Origin: Flavobacteriaceae bacterium
Lineage (GTDB): Bacteria > Bacteroidota > Bacteroidia > Flavobacteriales > Flavobacteriaceae
NCBI GenBank assembly: GCA_013214425.1
Contig: JABSPN010000010.1
Span: 1 to 13,216, forward strand
DNA length: 13,216 nucleotides
Direction: 5' to 3'
Under the pieces are notes generated by a model. That model was not told the origin of the DNA and ran no database searches. It saw only the letters and a program-made list of their open reading frames with translations. The translations under genes and the position numbers were made by a program. Of this stretch, positions 5,947 through 13,145 are shown in pieces. Position 1 is the first letter of the stretch. Each line of letters begins with the position of its first letter.

Positions 5947-5976
5947 CAAATATATTTCTTTTTCTACTTTCTGCAA
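5947..5976 (-). promoter_or_regulatory. Promoter of tRNA-Arg (-33 TTG, 19-bp spacer, -7 TATATTTG)
   Basis: The minus strand has TTG (5976-5974), a 19-bp spacer and TATATTTG (5954-5947), a full match to the Bacteroidota consensus. The -7 box ends 12 bases before the mature tRNA 5' end. Confidence 0.75.
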
Positions 5977-6008
5977 AGGGTTTAATGAAAATTAATTATT
6001 TTCGATTC

Positions 6009-6524
6009 ATGGTAAAAATTGAAGATTATATAAGAGATATTCAAGACTTCCCTGAGGAAGGAATTCTTTTTAAAGATATTACACCGCTTTTAAATCACCC
6101 AGAAGCCCTTCAGGCAATGAAAGAAAAATTATTAGCACTTGTAGGGGATCAACAAGTCGATAAAGTCGTCGGAATAGAATCCAGAGGCTTCTTCTTAGGA
6201 ACTTTACTAGCGCAGGAGCTAAACGCCGGATTTGTTCCAGTAAGAAAGAAAGGAAAATTGCCTTATACATCAGTTCAGGAGACCTATGAATTAGAATATG
6301 GAATCGATACATTAGAAATCCATCAAGACGCGATCAGTAAAGGGGAGAAGGTCTTAATTCACGATGATGTCCTAGCCACAGGAGGAACCGCAAAAGCTGT
6401 TTGTAACTTAGTAGAGAAACTTGGAGGAGAAATCCTACAATGTAATTTTATGATGAAACTTGACTTTCTAAAAGGAGCAGATAAATTACAGCCTCATACA
6501 GTAGCCGCAGTATTAAGTTATTAA
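6009..6524 (+). CDS. apt: Adenine phosphoribosyltransferase
   Basis: Cytoplasmic purine salvage: adenine + PRPP gives AMP + PPi. The 171-residue length is normal for the family. The type I phosphoribosyltransferase fold is clear. DFPEEGILFKDITPLL (13-28) is the usual APRT N-terminus, VVGIESRGFFLG (53-64) contains the conserved ESRGF, and PVRKKGKLPYTS (77-88) is the flexible loop. VLIHDDVLATGGTAKA (115-130) is the PRPP-binding signature. ATG 6009 is chosen because MVKIEDYIRDIQDFP is the family start. The frame is open further upstream, with an ATG at 5985 and back into the tRNA, but that stretch is not protein-like. The gene stands alone on the plus strand, and its stop codon overlaps that of the convergent small gene. 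Confidence 0.96.
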   Translation: MVKIEDYIRDIQDFPEEGILFKDITPLLNHPEALQAMKEKLLALVGDQQVDKVVGIESRGFFLGTLLAQELNAGFVPVRKKGKLPYTSVQETYELEYGIDTLEIHQDAISKGEKVLIHDDVLATGGTAKAVCNLVEKLGGEILQCNFMMKLDFLKGADKLQPHTVAAVLSY

Positions 6525-6685
6525 TCCAAAGAATTAGTCGTTACATAATAACGCCAAGCAATAAGAGCCAACTGAAATTTTGTTGCTTTACTTAAATCAA
6601 GGTGCTGCCTACCGTATTTTGGTAATAGTACCGAATTGATTTTGGCTAGTATTTTAAATAAGCTTTTTTTCATAAGTAAAGACAT
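6521..6685 (-). CDS. Small basic protein, 54 aa, probably conserved in Flavobacteriia
   Basis: A short frame whose product begins MSLLMKKSLFKILAKINSVL, continues with LPKYGRQHLDLSKATKFQLA and ends LIAWRYYVTTNSLD. It is basic, helix-prone and rich in L, K and W/Y; no signal peptide or catalytic motif is evident. I recall similar ~50-residue proteins in flavobacteria, sometimes loosely labelled SsrA-binding protein. That label is not supported by anything visible here. The start could be ATG 6685 or ATG 6673 (MKKSLFKI, 50 aa). The first ATG lies directly after the T tract of a minus-strand terminator, so it needs its own promoter or read-through. TATCTTTG at 6719-6712 is a candidate -7 box but lacks a -33 TTG. 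The stop shares TTAA with the apt stop. Function unknown. Confidence 0.68.
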   Translation of the reverse strand: MSLLMKKSLFKILAKINSVLLPKYGRQHLDLSKATKFQLALIAWRYYVTTNSLD

Positions 6686-6710
6686 AAAAAAACTCGTCTG
6701 TTAGGACGAG
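6686..6710 (-). terminator. Terminator of the blaI-M56 operon (minus strand)
   Basis: The 6-bp stem CTCGTC/GACGAG (6693-6698 with 6705-6710) has a 6-base loop. On the minus strand seven T follow (6692-6686). It lies 43 bases past the operon's last stop codon. Confidence 0.75.
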
Positions 6711-6752
6711 CCAAAGATACGCTATCTTTTAGAATGAAACTCTTTTTGGAAC

Positions 6753-7388
6753 TCAATTATTTTTTGTGATTACGATAATTGCTCCGTCTTTTGCTTTAGC
6801 TCCGTAGATACTTTTAGCAGTGCTTGATTTTAAAATATCAACACTTTCAATCTTTTCTTCTTTTTCTAACTTTTTTAAAGTCATAAAGTCTGATGTTTTT
6901 CCGTCAATTACGATAAGTCTGTCAATTTCTGGGTCATCTCGGAAATTAAATTCTTTTTTCATCGGGAAGTCATTGTGACCTTTTCCGTTTAAGAAAAATA
7001 CATTTTCATCATCATTATCAGAATCAATTCTGAAAGAATACGTTTGCAACTTCCCATCTTCATCCTTTCCCTGGAAAGCAAAATCCTTCTCCATTTTAAT
7101 CTTCATTTTCTTCTCCATTTTACGCATTTTGTCTTTCATTGCATTAGACTTTAGCATCATTAGCTTCGACTTCTCTTTCCATTCTTTCTTCATCTTTTCA
7201 GCCTTTTCTTTCCACTTTTCCATATCTTCCATATCGATTTCCTCTCCATTGATAAGCATTTTCTTTGTCTTATCGTCAAAGTCTAAATCGATAATCATTT
7301 CCTTACCATCGAACATGTCTTCAAGGTCAAAGTCAAAATCGGAATCCATTTCACCTAAGTCCATTTTCTTTCCGTTAATGATGATCAC
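6753..7388 (-). CDS. C-terminal half of the M56 sensor, TonB-plug-like end, split off by an in-frame TAA
   Basis: This frame is the direct in-frame continuation of the M56 protease gene beyond the TAA at 7431-7433: 225 open codons from 7430. The first possible starts are GTG 7388 (211 aa) and ATG 7364. It has short beta-like repeats (VIIINGKKMD, EMIIDLDFDD, KMLINGEEID) and a strongly charged Lys/Glu/Met helix at ~55-100. The last ~57 residues resemble a TonB receptor plug segment: LIVIDGK, KIESVDILKSSTAKSIYGAK, DGAIIVITK. Many Bacteroidota BlaR1-like M56 proteins end in this way, so it is most likely the missing tail. Without reinitiation it would not be made, and without a signal or membrane anchor it would stay in the cytoplasm. 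It is best seen as part of a broken gene unless the stop is a sequencing error. Confidence 0.7.
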   Translation of the reverse strand: MIIINGKKMDLGEMDSDFDFDLEDMFDGKEMIIDLDFDDKTKKMLINGEEIDMEDMEKWKEKAEKMKKEWKEKSKLMMLKSNAMKDKMRKMEKKMKIKMEKDFAFQGKDEDGKLQTYSFRIDSDNDDENVFFLNGKGHNDFPMKKEFNFRDDPEIDRLIVIDGKTSDFMTLKKLEKEEKIESVDILKSSTAKSIYGAKAKDGAIIVITKNN

Positions 7389-7430
7389 TCCGTCTTTGTG
7401 TCTATCACCATCAATGATGATTTCATGCTC

Positions 7431-8882
7431 TTAATGTTCTCCATCACCGTCGCCAATAACGATTACCTTAGATTTATTGATTTTGATGGTCTTCCCATCT
7501 TCAGATACCCATACATCCTCATGATCTCCACCGAGATCAGTATGTGCTTTGATTTTGATCTTATGCGCTTTCATTTTCTCTTTATGCTTTCTCATTTTTT
7601 CCTTATGCTCACGCATTTTGATTTCATGAATAGAAGCTCCGTCTTTAGTAACGAATACATAATCTCCTTTGTCGTAAGATCCTCCTCCATAAAAGCTCAT
7701 ATCATCTCCAGAAGTGTGGAAGTAAAACGGATCAATACCTTTGTCTGAACTCATCGCATAGCTCTCTGAGTTCCCATTTTTGTCTTTTACTGAAACAGAA
7801 ATACTGGTTAATTCGTTGCTCTTATTGAACTTTAATTTTCTGTATTTAAAGTCAATCCCTTCCTTTTTCAGGCTTTTTTTCATTTTTTCAAGATCAACTT
7901 TAGACGTGTTTTTGTCGATTTTGATCTTGATTACTTTGTCTTTGCGAAGTTCTTCATCTACTGCAGGTAAAGTAGCACTCACATTCGAAACAGTTTGCTT
8001 TACTTGCGCTCTAACTTCAGTATTAAACACATAGACAAATGCGATTAAAACCGGAACAACAATAGCCAGTTTGAACATGTTTCTTTTCTTAGATTTTTGT
8101 TGTTGTAACATAATGATTCGTTTTTTGATTAATGAATTGAAAAAGTTATTCGTTATTGATAAATGGTTAAGCTTGGTAGCCTTTAATAAAGTGAGTTGAT
8201 AGGTCTTTCTACAGTCAAGATCATTGGTAGCTTTTTTATCGGCTAAGTATTCTAAATTCTGAGTAATAGAACGCTGGTATAACCAGGCAAACGGATTTAG
8301 CCACTGCAAGATATTTGTCATTTTAGAAATCAGAATATCTACAGAATGACGTTCCTTACTATGTGCTTTTTCATGCGTTAAAATAATATCCAATTCTTCT
8401 TTGCTGAACAGTTCTGGATTGTATACTACATAACTGAAGAATGAAAAAGGAGTGTGGTCTTTATTTGTTTTTACAAATTTGATACCGTTTTCTTCGGAAA
8501 TTTCATTGTTGGAAATAATTCGATACACTGAAACTAATTGCCCAATTAGTTTGGCAAACATAATAGCCATGCCTAATACATATAGCACTCCAAAAACATA
8601 GATCCAATTAATAGTAAATTCAGGTTCAACTGGAGTAGCAGTTACTCCTGATAGAAATTCAGCAGCAAGCATCTCTGATGGTATTGTTGTAGTGACAGGT
8701 TCGATGTAAACCGTTTTAGTAATGGTGATAAATGGAATTGTGAAAGCAGCGAAAATTCCAGATATCAGATAAAAGCGATTCATTTCAAAGAAGGTCTCGT
8801 TGTTAAGGAATAAAACATAAATAATATAGAATATTCCTAATATAGCACTTGACTTGGCCAGGTAAATTAAAATAGTTTCCAT
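7431..8882 (-). CDS. M56 (BlaR1-like) membrane metalloprotease, interrupted before its C-terminal domain
   Basis: An integral-membrane sensor protease, 483 aa as it stands. Membrane segments lie near 8-27, 36-56, 92-112 and 270-286. The zinc site is HEKAH (H170-E171-H174), with a downstream NLEYLADKKA whose glutamate (E211) is the likely third ligand. In BlaR1/MecR1 systems a periplasmic signal activates this cytosol-facing protease, leading to inactivation of the BlaI repressor encoded upstream. Residues after ~290 are periplasmic, charged and repetitive, including a stretch of H/K/E/M repeats at 423-447. There is no penicillin-binding domain, so beta-lactam sensing is not implied. ATG 8882 starts 2 bp after the blaI stop (TAATCATG), indicating translational coupling. 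The frame ends at TAA 7431-7433, yet the same frame continues open for 225 codons. Confidence 0.9.
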   Translation of the reverse strand: METILIYLAKSSAILGIFYIIYVLFLNNETFFEMNRFYLISGIFAAFTIPFITITKTVYIEPVTTTIPSEMLAAEFLSGVTATPVEPEFTINWIYVFGVLYVLGMAIMFAKLIGQLVSVYRIISNNEISEENGIKFVKTNKDHTPFSFFSYVVYNPELFSKEELDIILTHEKAHSKERHSVDILISKMTNILQWLNPFAWLYQRSITQNLEYLADKKATNDLDCRKTYQLTLLKATKLNHLSITNNFFNSLIKKRIIMLQQQKSKKRNMFKLAIVVPVLIAFVYVFNTEVRAQVKQTVSNVSATLPAVDEELRKDKVIKIKIDKNTSKVDLEKMKKSLKKEGIDFKYRKLKFNKSNELTSISVSVKDKNGNSESYAMSSDKGIDPFYFHTSGDDMSFYGGGSYDKGDYVFVTKDGASIHEIKMREHKEKMRKHKEKMKAHKIKIKAHTDLGGDHEDVWVSEDGKTIKINKSKVIVIGDGDGEH

Positions 8883-8884
8883 GA

Positions 8885-9247
8885 TTAATTCTCTTTTTCG
8901 ATAAGTGCAATGATTTCTTTTAAATCGTCAATGCTCAATTTTTCTTCCTTAGCAAAAAATGACACCATATTCTTATAAGAACTGTTAAAATAATTGTCTA
9001 TAGCCTTAGCCATGAATCCTTTTCTATAGTCCTCTTTACTGATCACAGGAAAGTATTGATGGGTATTTCCGTAGGCTACATGATCTACATATCCTTTATC
9101 CTCCAGTTTCCTTATAATAGTTGATAGGGTATTATAATGAGGTTTATCGTCGCCAGTCATGGCATCTAACACATCTTTTACAAAAGCTTTGTTGAGCTTC
9201 CATAATACTTGCATGATTTCCTCTTCTTTATTGGTCAATTTTTTCAT
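8885..9247 (-). CDS. BlaI/MecI/CopY-family winged-helix repressor
   Basis: A 120-residue DNA-binding repressor, first gene of the operon with the M56 protease. Residues 3-70 are the winged helix: LTNKEEEIMQVLWKLNKAFV, then HYNTLSTIIRKLEDKGYV (recognition helix and wing) and NTHQYFPVISKEDYR. Residues ~75-120 form the dimerisation helices (YKNMVSFFAKEEKLSIDDLKE), the part that is cut in BlaI upon signalling. ATG 9247 was chosen; a TTG ten codons upstream would fall beyond the start of the inferred transcript. An inverted repeat and a 20-bp direct repeat overlap the promoter just upstream, consistent with autorepression. The signal that relieves repression is not shown by the sequence. Confidence 0.94.
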   Translation of the reverse strand: MKKLTNKEEEIMQVLWKLNKAFVKDVLDAMTGDDKPHYNTLSTIIRKLEDKGYVDHVAYGNTHQYFPVISKEDYRKGFMAKAIDNYFNSSYKNMVSFFAKEEKLSIDDLKEIIALIEKEN

Positions 9248-9266
9248 AATAAAAGAATTATAAGAA

Positions 9267-9310
9267 CAAACATACAACGCTATTTTTAGTTATACAACTA
9301 TAAAAATAGT
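9267..9310 (-). promoter_or_regulatory. blaI promoter (-33 TTG, 20-bp spacer, -7 TATGTTTG) with overlapping operator repeats
   Basis: The minus strand has TTG (9297-9295), 20 bp, then TATGTTTG (9274-9267), a full consensus match. The leader would be about 13 bases. An inverted repeat with arms CTATTTTTAG (9280-9289) and CTATAAAAATAG (9298-9309) surrounds the -33 element. Read on the plus strand, ATACAAC recurs with a 20-bp step (9272 and 9292). TACA-type repeats over the promoter are typical of BlaI operators. Confidence 0.72.
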
Positions 9311-9483
9311 TAGTTAACGAAGTTTATAGTTTATTTAACATTTATTCAAGCAGTAATTTTTTTATTAAATAGGTTGTTTAGACGAGTTTTTTTGCCTTTA
9401 AACAATTATGACTATGTATTTTAACTAAAAACAATCTAGTAGTAAAGGCTTTGCTTAACTTGGTTGTGAACTATACTATTAAA

Positions 9484-11862
9484 ATGAAACCCTTTTTAAC
9501 ATTCTTGTTTTTGTGGACGATATATTCTCATGCACAAACAATTAATTTTCCTGACTTTAATTTTAAAAATGCATTAGTCAATACAGTATGTGCTGATACG
9601 AATAACGATAATGTTGCTGACAGCGTTGCCGACTTTAATAATGATGGAGAAATAGACATGTCTGAAGCCTTATTGGTTGATGGATTGTTTATAAATGGAC
9701 AAAACATAACCTCTCTTTCGGGTATAGAAAACTTTAGTAACCTGAAGACTGTCTATGCTTCATATAATTCCATAACTACATTTAACGAACTATCATCGCT
9801 TACGGGATTAACTCAGTTGGTATGTGATAATAATCAATTAGTTAGCCTGGATGTTAGTAATAATGTACAGTTAGATTATTTAGTAGCGAATGATAATCAA
9901 TTAGCTTCTTTTGACGCTACGAATAATCTCGCATTGACAATGTTGTTTTTGAATAGAAATCAATTAATTGATTTACAACTTTCTCAAACAAATAATTGGA
10001 TGTCAATTTTCATAGCTGATAATCAATTAAGTGGTGAATTCATTTTTACAATAAATACGAGCTATGCAGATGTATTAGATTTGAGCGGCAATAACTTTTC
10101 AGAGATTACGATTAATGGATCTGGTCTTTTGTATGAATTTAATTGTCGCGATAATCCATTAACAACATTAAATATAGTAGATGATCTGAGGGTAGGTTAC
10201 TTTTTTGGTAGTAACACATTAGTAGAACAGGTTGATATTTCAGTTTCTGAAGCTTTATATCTTTACAATAACCCTAATTTAAGATTAGTTAATATTAAAG
10301 ACGGACAAGTATTGCATACTGAATCTTTATCAGGCAATACTTTCCAATATTTCTATTTGAGTGATTGTCCAAATCTAGAGTATTTATGTATGGATAATAA
10401 TGAATTAAGCATACTAGAAAATACAATTCAAAATATTCCTGTTTTTTTTACAGGTACTCCTATCAATGATGTGGTGTATAATACCTATTGTTCCTTTACA
10501 CCAGGAGGTGATGTTTATTATATTCAAGGAGAAACTCATTTAGATGGAAATGCAAATGGTTGCGATGCAGACGATACTTTGGTACCCAATTTGAATTTTA
10601 ATGTTAGTGGAGGAGGAGCTACAGGAACTTTCACAGGGGCTTCATCAGGAGACTATAATATTCCTGTTGGTGAGGGTATGCATTCCGTTTCACCAATAGT
10701 AGAACATCCAAGTTATTTTTCAGTATCACCAACGAGTGTTACGGTAGATTTCCCTGATGATGGGAGTCTATTCACACAAGATTTTTGTATGACTCCTAAT
10801 GGTAGTTATGATGATTTAGAGGTCGTAATCATTCCGTTGGAAGAAGCTCGTCCTGGTTTTGATACTGATTATCAAATAGTATATAAGAATAAAGGAACAA
10901 CAACTTTATCTGGAGATGTCCAATTAAATTTTGATGATGATCTGATGGATTTCTTATTGGCTAGTCCTACAGTAGATAGCCAATTAGTTGGCATGTTATC
11001 TTGGAACTATACCAATTTACAGCCTTTTGAAGAGCGATCTATTCAACTAACAATGAATTTAAATACACCTGTAGATAGTCCCCCTTTAAACAATAATGAT
11101 GTTTTAGAGTATACGGTAACTATTTATCCTATAGTTGGAGATGGTTCTGAAGAAGACAATATTTCAATTTTAAATCAAACCGTAGTGAATTCATATGATC
11201 CTAACGATATCACATGTTTAGAAGGCACTAGTATTCTAACAACAGATGTGGGAGAGTATGTGCATTATTTAATTCGTTTTGAAAACACAGGAACAGCCAG
11301 TGCAATCAATGTAGTAGTTAAGGACGTGATCGATACCAATGTGCTAGATATCAATTCTATTGTTTCTCTTCATGCGAGTCATGATTATCAAATGCGTGTT
11401 AGGGATACGAACATAGTGGAGTTTATTTTTGAAAATATCAATTTACCATTTGATGATGCAACTAATGATGGACATGTACTCTTTAAAATAAAAACAGTGG
11501 GGAGCTTAGTTGAAAATGATGTTTTTACCAATACCGCTGAAATTTATTTTGATTTCAATGCGCCAATAATTACCAATACAGCACAAACTATAGTTGAAGA
11601 TTTGTTAAGTGTAGATGACGTGTTCCTAAGTGATATTTCAATTTATCCAAACCCAGTAAGTGATCATCTTACTATTATCGCTACTGAAGAAATAGATCAA
11701 ATTAAACTGCATGATATTAATGGAAGAGATCTACTAGATTTAATTCCTGAAGCGATTGGTATAGAAACAACAATAGAATTAAATAAATTTGACTCTGGAC
11801 TATACTTAATCACTGTTATTTTTGAAGAAAAGGAACAAACATTTAAGATCATCAAAAACTAA
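9484..11862 (+). CDS. Secreted leucine-rich-repeat protein with type IX secretion sorting domain
   Basis: A 792-residue surface or secreted protein. Residues 1-18 are a signal peptide (MKPFLTFLFLWTIYSHAQ). Residues ~38-62 hold a D-rich, calcium-loop-like stretch (DTNNDNVADS, DFNNDGEIDMSEA). Residues ~70-320 are irregular leucine-rich repeats of the Bacteroidota form (LTQLVCDNNQLVSLDVSNN). Residues ~343-430 resemble an SdrD-B-like module (IQGETHLDGNANGCDADDT). Residues ~440-705 are a DUF11/DUF7619-type repeat (SYDPNDITCLEG, YLIRFENTGTASAINVVVKD, NTAEIYFDFNAPIITNTA). Residues ~712-792 are a type A T9SS sorting domain (ISIYPNPVSDHLTI, then GLYLITV and FKIIKN). It probably serves in adhesion or surface binding; the ligand is unknown. 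ATG 9484 opens straight into the signal peptide. It is transcribed divergently from blaI and ends in a terminator. Confidence 0.93.
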   Translation: MKPFLTFLFLWTIYSHAQTINFPDFNFKNALVNTVCADTNNDNVADSVADFNNDGEIDMSEALLVDGLFINGQNITSLSGIENFSNLKTVYASYNSITTFNELSSLTGLTQLVCDNNQLVSLDVSNNVQLDYLVANDNQLASFDATNNLALTMLFLNRNQLIDLQLSQTNNWMSIFIADNQLSGEFIFTINTSYADVLDLSGNNFSEITINGSGLLYEFNCRDNPLTTLNIVDDLRVGYFFGSNTLVEQVDISVSEALYLYNNPNLRLVNIKDGQVLHTESLSGNTFQYFYLSDCPNLEYLCMDNNELSILENTIQNIPVFFTGTPINDVVYNTYCSFTPGGDVYYIQGETHLDGNANGCDADDTLVPNLNFNVSGGGATGTFTGASSGDYNIPVGEGMHSVSPIVEHPSYFSVSPTSVTVDFPDDGSLFTQDFCMTPNGSYDDLEVVIIPLEEARPGFDTDYQIVYKNKGTTTLSGDVQLNFDDDLMDFLLASPTVDSQLVGMLSWNYTNLQPFEERSIQLTMNLNTPVDSPPLNNNDVLEYTVTIYPIVGDGSEEDNISILNQTVVNSYDPNDITCLEGTSILTTDVGEYVHYLIRFENTGTASAINVVVKDVIDTNVLDINSIVSLHASHDYQMRVRDTNIVEFIFENINLPFDDATNDGHVLFKIKTVGSLVENDVFTNTAEIYFDFNAPIITNTAQTIVEDLLSVDDVFLSDISIYPNPVSDHLTIIATEEIDQIKLHDINGRDLLDLIPEAIGIETTIELNKFDSGLYLITVIFEEKEQTFKIIKN

Positions 11863-11891
11863 ATTTCCTTATCAAACATTTTGAAATACCT

Positions 11892-11917
11892 AAAGCCCAC
11901 ATAAAAGTGGGCTTTTC
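11892..11917 (+). terminator. Terminator after the LRR/T9SS protein gene
   Basis: A perfect 9-bp stem AAAGCCCAC/GTGGGCTTT (11892-11900 and 11907-11915) with a 6-base loop, followed by a short T-rich tail, 29 bases after the stop codon. Confidence 0.82.
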
Positions 11918-11937
11918 TGCTAGTTAGTTACAGTATG

Positions 11938-11959
11938 ATCAATGATTAAGTTCATTGAT
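11938..11959. repeat. Inverted repeat ATCAATGA/TCATTGAT in the intergenic region
   Basis: 8-bp arms (11938-11945 and 11952-11959) with a 6-base spacer, in the 211-bp gap before the exchanger gene. It could be a protein-binding site; there is no T tract, so a terminator is unlikely. Confidence 0.4.
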
Positions 11960-12073
11960 TGGTTGTATAAAAGTACAAAAAATATTTAATATTGCAAATA
12001 AAATTAGCAAAATACTTTAAAAGCTAATACTGTTAGTAATATAAATAGTGTTATATTCGCATAAAAATAGAGT

Positions 12074-13018
12074 ATGCAAGATATTTTATTCCTATTAGGC
12101 GGGTTAATCCTATTAGTAATCGGAGGAGAGTTTTTAGTAAGAGCTTCTGTCGGATTATCATTCAAATTGAATATTTCCAAGATGGTGATCGGTATGACAG
12201 TGGTTTCATTTGCTACGTCGGCCCCAGAGCTACTGGTAAGTGTCCAGGCAGCCATGGATGGTTCACCTGCAATTGCAATTAATAACGTCATAGGATCAAA
12301 TATTGCCAATATTGGATTGGTCTTAGGGGTCACAGCTGTTATTGGAGCTATAGGAGTTAGCAAAGATTTTTTTAAGCTGAACTGGCCAACTATGGTCATC
12401 TTTTCATTAGTGTTATATTACTTTTTAACGAATGATAAGCAATTAGTTTTTTATGAGGGCGCTATTTTGTTTATAGCACTGCTAATATTTTTAGTAATTC
12501 TAATAAAAAGCAATAAGAATGCTGAGGATGCAACTGAGGAAGTTGATGATAAATTAGCTTCTGTATCCTATCTAAAAATATTTATCTGGTTAGCCATTGG
12601 TGGTGGCGCATTATATTTTGGTTCAGAATTGTTAGTAAAAGGTGCCGTTGCTGTTGCTCAAAAAATGAATGTAAGTGAAGGGGTTATTTCAATAACCATG
12701 ATTGCTATTGGTACAAGTGTACCTGAACTAGCGGCTTCTGTTATTGCAGCGATAAAAAAAGAAAAAGCCATATCACTCGGAAACCTTATAGGTTCCAACA
12801 TATTCAATATCGCTTCAGTATTAGGAATTACCTCTATGATTAAAACAATAGAAGTAACAGAAGATCAGATTTTGAATAACGACATCTTTTGGATGTTAGC
12901 TTTCGCTATTGTTTTATTACCACTTATTTTTCTTCCGAAGAAATTTTATATCACTCGCCTAAAAGGATTCTTACTATTAATAGGTTATGGGGTTTTTATC
13001 TATTTAGCATTCGTTTAA
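12074..13018 (+). CDS. Sodium/calcium exchanger family membrane protein (CaCA, YrbG-like)
   Basis: Inner-membrane cation antiporter, 314 aa, of the prokaryotic CaCA family, likely exporting Ca2+ in exchange for Na+ or H+. It has about ten membrane segments in two inverted halves joined by an acidic cytoplasmic loop (~145-165, KSNKNAEDATEEVDDK). The alpha-repeats are intact. Repeat 1 has VSFATSAPELLVS (44-56) and NVIGSNIANIGLVLG (71-85); repeat 2 has AIGTSVPELAAS (211-222) and NLIGSNIFNIASVLG (237-251). The acidic residues E52 and E218 correspond to the ion-binding glutamates of the family. Length and motifs match full-length homologues such as E. coli YrbG. ATG 12074 opens directly into the first helix. 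A weak -7-like TATATTCG lies at 12052-12059. No partner gene is adjacent. Confidence 0.94.
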   Translation: MQDILFLLGGLILLVIGGEFLVRASVGLSFKLNISKMVIGMTVVSFATSAPELLVSVQAAMDGSPAIAINNVIGSNIANIGLVLGVTAVIGAIGVSKDFFKLNWPTMVIFSLVLYYFLTNDKQLVFYEGAILFIALLIFLVILIKSNKNAEDATEEVDDKLASVSYLKIFIWLAIGGGALYFGSELLVKGAVAVAQKMNVSEGVISITMIAIGTSVPELAASVIAAIKKEKAISLGNLIGSNIFNIASVLGITSMIKTIEVTEDQILNNDIFWMLAFAIVLLPLIFLPKKFYITRLKGFLLLIGYGVFIYLAFV

Positions 13019-13056
13019 CAGGGTTGTAAACATGTAAAATCAAATTGTTGATAAAA

Positions 13057-13079
13057 TAACCCTAAAAAAAATAGGGTTA
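13057..13079. terminator. Hairpin after the exchanger gene, possible terminator
   Basis: 8-bp arms TAACCCTA/TAGGGTTA (13057-13064 and 13072-13079) enclose an A7 loop, 38 bases after the stop. A T run follows only on the minus strand, so termination of the plus-strand transcript is uncertain. Confidence 0.45.
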
Positions 13080-13104
13080 AAATAGGTTTAAATTGTTTTT
13101 TGAT

Positions 13105-13112
13105 TAATTTTG
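13105..13112 (+). promoter_or_regulatory. Probable -7 box (TAATTTTG) of the glutamine synthetase gene
   Basis: A full TAnnTTTG match 33 bases before the ATG at 13146, followed by CCCC. No TTG lies at the usual distance upstream, so the -33 element is unclear. Confidence 0.5.
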
Positions 13113-13145
13113 CCCCTGTATTTTTAAATCAAAACTCTCGTTTTT

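Noticed and set aside
5850..6008. Upstream extension of the apt frame over the tRNA
   Set aside because: It translates the antisense of tRNA-Arg and its promoter, and APRT proteins start at MVKIEDY or close to it.
6079..6312. Minus-strand open frame of 77 codons inside apt
   Set aside because: Antisense shadow of a well-conserved gene; composition is not protein-like and there is no family resemblance.
6713..6729. Small hairpin AAAGATA/TATCTTT near the blaI-M56 operon end
   Set aside because: The 7-bp AT-rich stem with a 3-base loop is weak and lies upstream of a better terminator; its TATCTTTG may instead be a -7 box.
7431..7433. Recoding of the in-frame TAA as an amino acid
   Set aside because: TAA is not a selenocysteine or pyrrolysine codon and no recoding element is visible; nonsense mutation or sequence error is simpler.
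7129..8034. Three plus-strand open frames opposite the M56 gene and its tail
   Set aside because: Rich in F/S/I as expected from the reverse of Lys/Glu/Asp-rich coding DNA; no motifs and mutually overlapping.
9311..9483. Promoter for the LRR/T9SS protein gene
   Set aside because: No convincing TTG plus TAnnTTTG pair was found in the 173-bp gap; only AT-rich sequence with near-matches.
12004..12399. Minus-strand open frame of 131 codons opposite the exchanger gene
   Set aside because: Antisense shadow of the first alpha-repeat; no start context or family resemblance.
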